DNA of 14,675 bases from DATDMG01 sp036518955 (lineage in GTDB: Bacteria > Actinomycetota > Actinomycetes > Actinomycetales > Kineosporiaceae). The position numbers were made by a program, and so were the translations under genes. Position 1 is the first letter of the stretch, and each line of letters starts with the position of its first letter. This document shows positions 1-5,932 of the stretch, one piece after another. The notes beneath the pieces were generated by a model. That model did not search any database and was not told the origin of the DNA. It was given only the letters and a program-made list of their open reading frames with translations. The DNA lies in NCBI GenBank assembly GCA_036518955.1, contig DATDMG010000067.1, positions 1 to 14,675 on the forward strand, given 5' to 3'.

Positions 1-55
1 GGGGCCGAGACGTCGTTCGGAGCCGTGGATCCGGCCGGAACGACGTCTCGGCCCC
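1..55. terminator. Perfect 18-bp inverted repeat, likely terminator of an upstream gene
   Basis: Positions 1-18 and 38-55 are exact reverse complements (18 bp, about two thirds GC) around a 19-nt loop. There is no U-tract on either side, as is common for actinobacterial terminators. The repeat sits directly in front of the CoxG gene and ends 26 nt before its GTG. It most likely ends transcription from a gene left of the window, but because it is symmetrical it could act on either strand or be a protein-binding site. The window begins at its first base, so the stem may extend further. Confidence 0.6.
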
Positions 56-75
56 TCTCGATCTGCTGAGAGAGG
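54..75 (+). promoter_or_regulatory. Ribosome binding site of the CoxG gene inside a small hairpin
   Basis: The purine-rich GAGAGAGG at 68-75 lies 6 nt before the GTG at 82 and decides that start. The out-of-frame ATG at 77 gives a different reading frame and is rejected. CCTCTC (54-59) can pair with GAGAGG (70-75), so the ribosome binding site can be folded into a 6-bp stem with a 10-nt loop. Whether this reduces translation is inference. Confidence 0.45.
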
Positions 76-81
76 CATGGC

Positions 82-903
82 GTGGAGCTGCAGCATTCGT
101 TCACGGTCCCGGCCGACGTCGACAAGGCCTGGGCGACCCTGCTCGACCTCGAGGTCGTCGCCCCCTGCTTCCCGGGGGCCACGCTCACCGGTTCCCACGG
201 TGACGAGTTCAGCGGGCTGGTGAAGGTGAAGCTGGGTCCGGTGTCCCTGCAGTACGCCGGCAAGGGACGGTTCGTGGAGCGGGACGACGTCGCGCACCGC
301 GCCGTCATCGAGGCGCACGGCAGCGACAAGCGCGGCAACGGCACCGCCGGTGCGACCGTGGTGGCGCAGTTGCAGCCCGAAGGCGAGGGCGCGACCCGGG
401 TCGTGGTGGCCACCCAGCTGAAGGTGACCGGCCGACCGGCCCAGTTCGGCCGCGGCGTCATGCAGGACGTGGGGAGCCGCCTCATCGACCAGTTCGCGAC
501 CGCGCTGGGCCGCAGGCTGGCCGGCGAGCCCGGCGCCGACGAAGCTGCCCCCGCAGCAGTCGCGGCGCCCTCCACCGCGGCGCCCTCCACCGCGGCGCCG
601 GCTGACGGACCGGTGACTGACGGACCGGTGACTGACGGGGCTGTGGCCGGTGCGCCCCCTCAGACGATCGGGACTCCACCTTCCGAGCCCGTCGGGAGCC
701 GGCCCGGGGCGCCACGGCCGGTTGCCGTGTCGGCGCAGCCCCCTCGCGTGCTTGCCGACCGGTCGTCGACGAGCGACGAGCTCGACCTCAACGCGGTGGT
801 GCTCCCGGTGCTCGCCCGGCAGTACGGATCCACGGTCCTGGCGGTGCTGGTCACCGGCGTCGTCACCTGGTTGCTGGCCCGGTGCCGGTACCGGCGGCGG
901 TGA
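82..903 (+). CDS. coxG: CoxG/SRPBCC-family protein with C-terminal membrane anchor
   Basis: This is a 273-aa protein. Residues 1-147 look like the CoxG (carbon monoxide dehydrogenase subunit G) branch of the START/SRPBCC fold: the N-terminal block with 'FTVPADVDKAWATLLDLEVVA', then 'CFPGATLTG', 'GLVKVKLGPVSLQYAGKG' and the 'GRGVMQDVGSRLIDQFA' helix. Residues 148-232 are a low-complexity Pro/Ala/Thr linker with pentapeptide repeats (AAPST, DGPVT). Residues about 249-266 form a hydrophobic helix followed by an Arg-rich end (RCRYRRR), giving a tail-anchored protein with its globular part in the cytoplasm. CoxG proteins help recruit or mature molybdenum CO dehydrogenase-type enzymes at the membrane, but no cox structural gene lies in the window, so the partner is unknown. 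GTG start with RBS 6 nt upstream. Its 3' end overlaps the convergent helicase gene by 41 bp. Family assignment is firm; the role in CO oxidation is not. Confidence 0.85.
   Translation: MELQHSFTVPADVDKAWATLLDLEVVAPCFPGATLTGSHGDEFSGLVKVKLGPVSLQYAGKGRFVERDDVAHRAVIEAHGSDKRGNGTAGATVVAQLQPEGEGATRVVVATQLKVTGRPAQFGRGVMQDVGSRLIDQFATALGRRLAGEPGADEAAPAAVAAPSTAAPSTAAPADGPVTDGPVTDGAVAGAPPQTIGTPPSEPVGSRPGAPRPVAVSAQPPRVLADRSSTSDELDLNAVVLPVLARQYGSTVLAVLVTGVVTWLLARCRYRRR
561..600 (+). repeat. Tandem 15-nt repeat in the CoxG linker (AAPST unit)
   Basis: The 15-mer CGCGGCGCCCTCCAC occurs at 561-575 and again exactly at 576-590, followed by a partial third copy (591-600). It encodes the pentapeptide repeat AAPST in the flexible linker. 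The repeat is in frame, so unit gain or loss would only change linker length. Confidence 0.85.
601..640 (+). repeat. Second tandem 15-nt repeat in the CoxG linker (DGPVT unit)
   Basis: The unit [AG]CTGACGGACCGGTG occurs at 601-615 and 616-630 with a partial third copy at 631-638. It encodes DGPVT twice and then DGAV. It abuts the AAPST repeat but differs in sequence, so two independent pentapeptide expansions lie side by side in the same linker. Confidence 0.85.
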
Positions 904-3106
904 GCGGGAGATCCGGCTGGCTCGGGACCTCTCGCTCCGTCGGCCGGCCCGCACCGGTCGGGCCGGATCGAGGGGTGGTCGGCGGATCGGTCAGCTCGGC
1001 CGGGAGCGGTCGCGAGTGCACCACCGTCAACCGGGAGACGGCTCGGGTGAGGATCACGTAGAGCCGGCGGAGGCCGGTTCGTTCGTCCGGTTCGGCGTCC
1101 GCGATCGTCGCCGGTTCGACGACCACGACATGGTCGTACTCCAGGCCCTTGGCGATCGTCGCCGGGACGAGCGACACCCGTGCCGGTTCCACCGCCGCGC
1201 CCTCCGGGCTGGCTTCGACGCGTCCGCCGGCAGCCGGGACGGCGTCGCCGAGCTGGCCGTGGACGACCGCGGCGGAGTCGAGGAGCCGGTGCAGGTGGCG
1301 CATCTCCTGGTCAGCAACGATCACCCCTACGGACCCCTCGAACCGGCACGCCCGCAGGACGGCCTCCACCGCCTCGGCCCACAGCCGGGCGGGTGGAACG
1401 TGCGTCAACTCCAATGACCCCGGGTCGTCCCGGACCGAGGACGGTGGGCGCAGCCCCGGCGCGATCCGGGGCAGCAGCCTGGCGGCGAAATCGATGACCG
1501 CCGTGGGCACCCGGAACCCGCGGTCGAGTTCCTCGATGTGCGCGCCCTGGAGGCCGAGGTGCCGCAGGGACTCCTGCCACGACGGCGTCGCCCAGGGCGT
1601 GGTTCCCTGCGCGATGTCGCCGAGGACCGTCGCGGAACCGGTGGAGCAACGCCGCCCCACCGCCCGCAGCTGCATCGGCGACAGGTCTTGTGCCTCGTCG
1701 AGGACGACGTGCCCCAGGCTCGGGGTGCGGCGCAGCAGGTCCGCCAGTTCGTCCAGCAGGACGGCGTCAGCCGCGCTCCACCGGGCCGCCCCCGGCGTGC
1801 GCGGTGGAGTCGCCCACCGCAGCAGCTCCTGCTCGGGCTCGGTCAGGATCCCGTCCGCGCACGTCGCCAGCAGGGCCGGGTCGGACAACAGCCGGAACAG
1901 CACGACCTTGGGATCGAGCGCTGGCCAGACCATCTCGACGTACCGCCGCACCTCTCGGCTGCGTGCCACGGCGTCCTGGACGCGGTCGTCGGGGGAGTCG
2001 CCGGCAGCCTCCATCTGCACCAGCAGCGCGTGCGCGAGCCGCTGGGGCAGCATCTCGCGCGCCGCGGCATAGCGGACCCCTCGGGAGCGCAACTCCGAGA
2101 CGATCTCCTCGCACTGCTGGGCGGGCAGACGCCAGCGCCGCACGCCCCGGGGCAGCACCAAGGGCTCGCTGCGCACAGCCGGTGCGGACCACACCGCCCG
2201 GCGCAACACCTCCGCCATCCGGGCATCGCCCTTGAGGACCGCGAGGCGCGGCTCATCGCTGCCGCGGATCTGGACCGAGGCCGTCAGCTGCTCGATCGTG
2301 GTGTGCCGGACGTCGGCCTCACCCAGGCTCGGCAGCACCGCTCCCACATGCTCGAGGAACGACCGGTTGGGCCCGATGACCAGGACGCCTGCCCGGCCGA
2401 GCCGCTCGCGGTGCGCGTAGAGGAGCCAGGCGGCCCGGTGCAGACCCACAGCGGTCTTGCCGGTGCCGGGTGCCCCCTGCACGCACACGCTGGTCAGGAC
2501 ATCGGCCCGGACGATCTCGTCCTGCTCGGGCTGGATCGTGGCCACGATGTCGCGCATCGGCCCGACCCGCGGGCGCTCGATCTCCCGGGCCAGAATGGCG
2601 CTCCGACCGGAGCCGACGGGTTCGCCCGGCGTGAGCAGTTCGTCTTCGTAGGCGCTGATCGCGCCCCCGTCGATGCCGAACCGCCGGCGCTGGACAACCC
2701 CTTGGGGGTCGGTGCGGCTCGCCCGGTAGAAGGACCGCGAGATCTCCGCCCGCCAGTCGACCACGACGGGGTTGCCCTGCTCATCGGCCACGTGCCGGCG
2801 GCCGATGTACCAGCGCTCGCCGGTGTCGTGGTCGGTGCGCCCGAAGAAGAGGGACGTCGAAGGGTCGTCGATCAAGGACTGTGCTCGCCGCCAGAGCGTC
2901 GCCTTCAGGTACTCCGTGGACACCGGGTTGCCCCCGTGCGCCTCCAGCGACAGGGTGTTCCGGCGCATCCTGGCGAGCTGGGCCCTGGCGTTCTCGAGGT
3001 AGCGCTGCTCGGCCGTCAGGACCGGGTCGGGTCGTTCAGGGTCGTCAGGCACAACCGGCGAGCGTAGACGCGGGCCCCGAGCAAGGTCGATCTGATTTTC
3101 GCACAA
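863..3106 (-). CDS. helD: HelD/HelR-type UvrD-like ATPase, RNA polymerase recycling factor
   Basis: This is a 747-aa superfamily-1 helicase-like ATPase. Visible motifs in order are: N-terminal coiled segment 'LTAEQRYLENARAQLARMRRN' (30-50), 'YIGRRHVADEQGNPVVVDWRAEISRSFY' (100-127), Q-motif-like 'IQPEQDEIVR' (191-200), Walker A GAPGTGKT (211-218), Walker B 'VVLDEAQD' (467-474), motif III 'LGDIAQGT' (495-501), motif IV 'ELDRGFRVP', motif V 'IAKGLEYDHVVVVEP' (651-665) and motif VI 'RRLYVILTRAVSRLTVVHS' (680-698). This layout fits the HelD family, whose long N-terminal arm enters RNA polymerase channels and frees stalled or rifamycin-bound enzyme; actinobacterial HelR members confer rifampicin tolerance. 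The listed start is a TTG; no Shine-Dalgarno sequence is visible. A GTG at 3052 would give a protein 18 residues shorter that still begins before the conserved region. Residues after about 705 are a variable Pro/Gly-rich tail. The gene stands alone and is divergent from a small ORF. Confidence 0.9.
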   Translation of the reverse strand: MCENQIDLARGPRLRSPVVPDDPERPDPVLTAEQRYLENARAQLARMRRNTLSLEAHGGNPVSTEYLKATLWRRAQSLIDDPSTSLFFGRTDHDTGERWYIGRRHVADEQGNPVVVDWRAEISRSFYRASRTDPQGVVQRRRFGIDGGAISAYEDELLTPGEPVGSGRSAILAREIERPRVGPMRDIVATIQPEQDEIVRADVLTSVCVQGAPGTGKTAVGLHRAAWLLYAHRERLGRAGVLVIGPNRSFLEHVGAVLPSLGEADVRHTTIEQLTASVQIRGSDEPRLAVLKGDARMAEVLRRAVWSAPAVRSEPLVLPRGVRRWRLPAQQCEEIVSELRSRGVRYAAAREMLPQRLAHALLVQMEAAGDSPDDRVQDAVARSREVRRYVEMVWPALDPKVVLFRLLSDPALLATCADGILTEPEQELLRWATPPRTPGAARWSAADAVLLDELADLLRRTPSLGHVVLDEAQDLSPMQLRAVGRRCSTGSATVLGDIAQGTTPWATPSWQESLRHLGLQGAHIEELDRGFRVPTAVIDFAARLLPRIAPGLRPPSSVRDDPGSLELTHVPPARLWAEAVEAVLRACRFEGSVGVIVADQEMRHLHRLLDSAAVVHGQLGDAVPAAGGRVEASPEGAAVEPARVSLVPATIAKGLEYDHVVVVEPATIADAEPDERTGLRRLYVILTRAVSRLTVVHSRPLPAELTDPPTTPRSGPTGAGRPTEREVPSQPDLPLTAAGTGTGPATR

Positions 3107-3110
3107 TGAC

Positions 3111-3143
3111 TGCTACCCTAATGAGAGGTGAACACTAGATGAA
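3111..3143. promoter_or_regulatory. Candidate back-to-back promoters with overlapping -10 elements
   Basis: On the minus strand TAGGGT (3120-3115) lies 17 bp from TTCATC (3143-3138), giving a plausible sigma-70 promoter whose start would fall at about 3108, almost on the TTG of helD (leaderless or nearly so). On the plus strand TACCCT (3114-3119) is preceded by TGC, an extended -10 pattern, with a start expected around 3126, ahead of the ORF at 3158. The two -10 hexamers share five base pairs. This comes from motif matching only. Confidence 0.35.
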
Positions 3144-3157
3144 CTGAAGGTGGCGAC

Positions 3158-3322
3158 ATGGCGATCAGATGGGACGTTGCCGAGCAGGTGGCCCCGCCGT
3201 TGCGCCCGATTGCCCGCTGGGTTCAGGAGCGGGACGGCGAGGGTCGTGCGCGGCTCGTCATGGTGTGGTCCACCCCTGACCCTGACGTCGCCCTGACGGA
3301 TCTGCGTGCGGTCGAGGCGTGA
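3158..3322 (+). CDS. Small hypothetical protein (54 aa)
   Basis: The ATG at 3158 is preceded by GAAGG (3146-3150) at a 7-nt spacing, a good ribosome binding site. The ORF runs 54 codons to TGA at 3320-3322. Codon third positions are mostly G/C with some T, consistent with real coding. The protein starts MAIRWDVAEQVAPPLRPIAR and ends DVALTDLRAVEA; it has no signal peptide, membrane segment or cysteine. It mixes amphipathic and charged stretches and contains two Trp residues in the first half and one in the second (WDV, RWVQ, VWSTP). I do not recognise a family. It is divergent from helD, and a regulatory or accessory relation is possible but unproven. Confidence 0.6.
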   Translation: MAIRWDVAEQVAPPLRPIARWVQERDGEGRARLVMVWSTPDPDVALTDLRAVEA

Positions 3323-3360
3323 CGTGAGAGGTCGCCGGGCTGACGGGACGACCGTTGCGC

Positions 3361-3420
3361 CGACACTGGCTGCCGGCACTGGCTGCCGGCGCCGCCGCGC
3401 CGGCACTGGCTACCGGCGCG
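3361..3420. repeat. 13-nt repeats and GC hairpins between convergent genes, probable terminator
   Basis: The unit CGRCACTGGCTRC occurs at 3361-3373, 3374-3386 and 3401-3413. Around the copies, GCCGG (3372-3376) can pair with CCGGC (3386-3390), and CGCGCCGG (3396-3403) with CCGGCGCG (3413-3420), an 8-bp stem with a 9-nt loop. The block lies between the end of the small ORF (+, 3322) and the WXG100 stop (-, 3422), where a bidirectional terminator is expected. No U-tract is present. Confidence 0.55.
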
Positions 3421-3421
3421 T

Positions 3422-3712
3422 TCACCGGGCGAACATGCGCGCCGCCGACTCCTCGGCCTGTGCGTACTGCTGACCGGCGATGGTCAGCGCCTTCTGGATC
3501 TCGTCGAGGCTGTGCCTGACGCGCTCCTGCGTGCCGCGCCAGTCGGTGATCACGCTCTGGAAGGACGTCGCAGCCTGCCCCCGCCAACTCCCCTGCAGTG
3601 CCACGAGGTGGCGCATCATCCCGTCGACCTGGGCGGCGATCTGCTCCGCGGACGCCTGAACGGCGACGCCTGCCCGGGCCACCTGTGCGCTGTCGACCTC
3701 GTAACGGCTCAT
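3422..3712 (-). CDS. WXG100 family (ESX-like) type VII secretion substrate
   Basis: This 96-aa protein has the hallmark WXG100 shape: two predicted helices joined by a turn carrying W43-R-G45 ('LQGSWRGQAATSF'), and a C-terminal Y83-A-Q-A-E87 that fits the YxxxD/E export signal of type VII substrates. Length and composition match EsxA/EsxB-type proteins. The ATG at 3712 is preceded by GGAGGAGGGG, a very strong ribosome binding site; a GTG two codons upstream (3718) is possible. In the same frame the open reading continues upstream to 4771, but that part is antisense to the DUF4031 gene and is not coding. There is no WXG100 partner and no EccC or other secretion component in the window, so it may form a homodimer or pair with a distant gene. 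Confidence 0.9.
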   Translation of the reverse strand: MSRYEVDSAQVARAGVAVQASAEQIAAQVDGMMRHLVALQGSWRGQAATSFQSVITDWRGTQERVRHSLDEIQKALTIAGQQYAQAEESAARMFAR

Positions 3713-3919
3713 GGTCACCCCTCCTCCGGCGCCGGCGGCCTTCGCCCGGGATCCGCGCCGCGCATCCCTCGCGCCATGAGCAGATTCGCACGATCCTGGC
3801 GACCGGTACCGCGGTCGTCCACAGGGGGGCGGGATCCCCACCCTCGTCCACAGCTCATCCTGTCGACCGACAGATATGAAGGCTGGGCGCCTGCCGTCCC
3901 AGCTGCCACAATGACGACG
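3713..3919. promoter_or_regulatory. Divergent intergenic region with two TCGTCCACAG boxes and an inverted repeat
   Basis: This 207-bp gap separates the WXG100 gene (-) and the DUF4031 gene (+). It holds TCGTCCACAG at 3815-3824 and again at 3844-3853, 29 bp apart in the same orientation. It also holds an inverted pair TGTCG/CGACA (3861-3872) and a TATGAA (3875-3880) that could be a -10 for the rightward gene. A 12-codon reading frame starts at ATG 3876 and stops at 3912-3914, overlapping an ATG at 3911. I see no other gene here. Confidence 0.35.
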
Positions 3920-4717
3920 ATGGCCATCCTGATCGACCCGCCGCTGTGGCCCGCCCACGGGCGTTTCTGGTCGCACCTGGTCAGCGACGTGTCGTTCGAG
4001 GAACTCCACCGGTTCGCCCGGGCGGCCGGGATCCCGGCGCGCGGCTTCGAGGGCGATCACTACGACGTCCCGGAGGAGCGGTACGTCGGGTTGGTGGCGG
4101 CCGGCGCGCGACCGGTCTCCGGGCGGGAGTTGCTGGACCGGTTGCGGCGCGCGGGGCTCCGGCGTCCCAAACGCCGTGGGGAACTCGTCGTGGCGAGCCA
4201 CGTCGACGGCGGGGAGGCACGGATCGACGTCCTGATCTCCACCCTCCCTCCCACCCGGCCCGTCGTCGCCCTCTGGGCCCTGGTCACCGGGCCGGACGAC
4301 GTCCTCGCCGTGCCGCACGGCCCCGGCTGGGCTCCGCCGCGGGCGGATCTCACCCGCCGTCCGGCTGCCCGGCAGACGCTCTGGACCGAGGTCGCGGCCG
4401 CCCTGACCGCCCCGCTCACCGCGGCACGCGACGCCCCGGCGCACCGCGCCGGCAGAGCCCGGCTCGGCACCTGGCAGCAGGTCGGTTACCTGCGCCGGCA
4501 GCCGCTCCCGACCTCGGGTGCGGCCGGGCCCGAGGTCGAACTCGTGCTGCGGGCCGTCGTCGGTCCGGTCGGTGGGTTCCTCCCGCGGCCGCCCGCCCGA
4601 TGGGTGACCGCCGCCGAGGTCAGCAGGGCGGCCCCGGCGCTCGTTGCCCTGCTCGGCAGTCTGCCGCCCGCCGGCGACCCCGCCACCCACGCCGGCGGCG
4701 TCGCGGAACAGCGGTAA
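3920..4717 (+). CDS. DUF4031 domain-containing protein
   Basis: This 265-aa protein begins with the signature of DUF4031: 'MAILIDPPLWPAHGRFWSHLVSDVSFEELHRFA', then 'DHYDVPEERY' and 'SGRELLDRLRRAGLR', covering residues 1 to about 88. Function of the domain is unknown; it is a short conserved domain widespread in actinobacteria. The remaining part (about 89-265) is Arg/Ala/Pro-rich with beta-like stretches ('EARIDVLISTLPPTRPVVALWALVT', 'VELVLRAVVGPVGGFLP'); it might be a degenerate Nudix-like or other small fold, but no Nudix box is visible and I do not assign it. The ATG at 3920 matches where homologues start; an in-frame ATG at 3911 adds MTT. Neither has a clear Shine-Dalgarno sequence, so the start is uncertain by three codons. 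It is followed 48 bp later by the hydrolase gene on the same strand. Confidence 0.8.
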   Translation: MAILIDPPLWPAHGRFWSHLVSDVSFEELHRFARAAGIPARGFEGDHYDVPEERYVGLVAAGARPVSGRELLDRLRRAGLRRPKRRGELVVASHVDGGEARIDVLISTLPPTRPVVALWALVTGPDDVLAVPHGPGWAPPRADLTRRPAARQTLWTEVAAALTAPLTAARDAPAHRAGRARLGTWQQVGYLRRQPLPTSGAAGPEVELVLRAVVGPVGGFLPRPPARWVTAAEVSRAAPALVALLGSLPPAGDPATHAGGVAEQR

Positions 4718-4765
4718 CCAGGGAGGGGATAGCGCGCCGGGCCTGGCATCGCTCACCCTGACGGG

Positions 4766-5932
4766 ATGCATCGCAGCAGCAGCGCCGGCGGGGAACGTCG
4801 CCCCCGTTCCCGGCTCGTCCGCTGGATCGTGGGCGTCGTCGTCACCCTACTGGTGCTCGGCGTGATCGCCGTGGGAGCGATCGGGTGGTACTTCTCCGGG
4901 GTGGCGCTCGCGATCGGGAGCCACCAGCCGGACTACACCATCACGGTGCGGGGCGTCTCCGCCGACGGGGCCGCCGTGGAGCTGTCGAACACCCTCGACA
5001 GTCGTCGCCCCGAACCGGCAGGCCTGGAGTGGGACGGCGGGTACGGCCAGGTCGGCGCGATCCTCGGCCGCACGTCGACCTCGGTGACCCGGGCCTTCAC
5101 GGCACTGGTCGGCCGGCCCACGACCGGGTTGGCGGTCAGCGTGGACCCGTACGACTACCCGGGCGATCCACGCACCGCACTCGGGCTGGCCTACCAGGAC
5201 CTCAGCCTGCCGGGGGAGCTCGGCGCCCTGCCCACCTGGTACCTGCCGGCGGAGCGCGGGAGCGGGTCCTGGGCCGTCTTCGTGCACGGACACGACGGGA
5301 GCCGGCGCGAATCGCTCCGGTACCTGGCGCTGCTGCACGCCCGAGGGCTGCCGGTGCTGGTCCCCTCCTACCGCAACGACGCCGGCGCGCCACGGAGTCC
5401 GGACGGCCAGGACCATCTGGGGGACACCGAGTGGCGCGACCTCGAACCGGCGATGCGTTACGCCCTTGCCCATGGCGCCCGGGACGTCGTCCTGTTCGGC
5501 TGGTCGATGGGTGGGGCGGTGAGCCTGCAGTTCGCCGACCGCTCGGCCCTGCGGGACCACGTGCGGGGGCTCGTCCTGGATTCCCCGGTCCTCGACTGGC
5601 GCGACACGTTGACGCATCAGGCCCGGCTCCGCGGACTTCCCGATCCGGTGACGGCGGTGGCGGAGTGGCTGGTGGGCGCCCGGCTCGGCACCGGCCTCGA
5701 CCGCTTCGACTGGGTGGCCCGGGCGGGGGAGCTGCGCCGCCCGGTCCTGCTGGTACACAGCGACGCGGACGGCTACGTGCCGGACGGTCCGAGCCACGCC
5801 CTGGCCCAGGCCCGGCCAGACCTGGTCACGTTCCTCGACATCCCCGGAGCCGATCACACCCGCGGCTGGAACGTCGATCCGCAGCGCTACCGCGTCGGGC
5901 TCGAGGCGTGGCTCAGCCGGCAGGGGGTGTGA
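4766..5932 (+). CDS. Membrane-anchored alpha/beta hydrolase
   Basis: This 388-aa protein has an Arg-rich N-terminus and one transmembrane helix (about residues 19-43), then an extracytoplasmic-looking region of about 110 residues and a serine hydrolase domain. Catalytic features are the oxyanion strand 'WAVFVHGHDGSR' (169-180), nucleophile elbow G245-W-S247-M-G-G250, acid in 'HSDADGYVP' (D335, or D333) and histidine H364 in 'GADHTRGWN'. It resembles the YqkD/Bem46-like dipeptidyl-aminopeptidase/lipase-type hydrolases often kept in actinobacterial envelopes. Substrate is not predictable. An in-frame stop lies at 4730-4732 and ATG 4766 is the first usable start; only a weak GACGGG sits directly before it. 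It may be co-transcribed with DUF4031. Its 3' end overlaps the convergent HD gene by 20 bp. Confidence 0.85.
   Translation: MHRSSSAGGERRPRSRLVRWIVGVVVTLLVLGVIAVGAIGWYFSGVALAIGSHQPDYTITVRGVSADGAAVELSNTLDSRRPEPAGLEWDGGYGQVGAILGRTSTSVTRAFTALVGRPTTGLAVSVDPYDYPGDPRTALGLAYQDLSLPGELGALPTWYLPAERGSGSWAVFVHGHDGSRRESLRYLALLHARGLPVLVPSYRNDAGAPRSPDGQDHLGDTEWRDLEPAMRYALAHGARDVVLFGWSMGGAVSLQFADRSALRDHVRGLVLDSPVLDWRDTLTHQARLRGLPDPVTAVAEWLVGARLGTGLDRFDWVARAGELRRPVLLVHSDADGYVPDGPSHALAQARPDLVTFLDIPGADHTRGWNVDPQRYRVGLEAWLSRQGV

Noticed and set aside
66..72. Single CTGAGAG before the CoxG gene
   Set aside because: Only one half-site is present with no second copy 11 bp away, and it is part of the ribosome binding site.
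1538..3067. Long open frame (509 codons) on the plus strand opposite helD
   Set aside because: It is antisense to a gene with all helicase motifs; the translation has no recognisable domain and the openness follows from high GC content.
3713..4771. Upstream extension of the WXG100 frame (total 449 codons)
   Set aside because: The extension is antisense to the DUF4031 gene, shows no domain, and the true start has a strong ribosome binding site at 3712.
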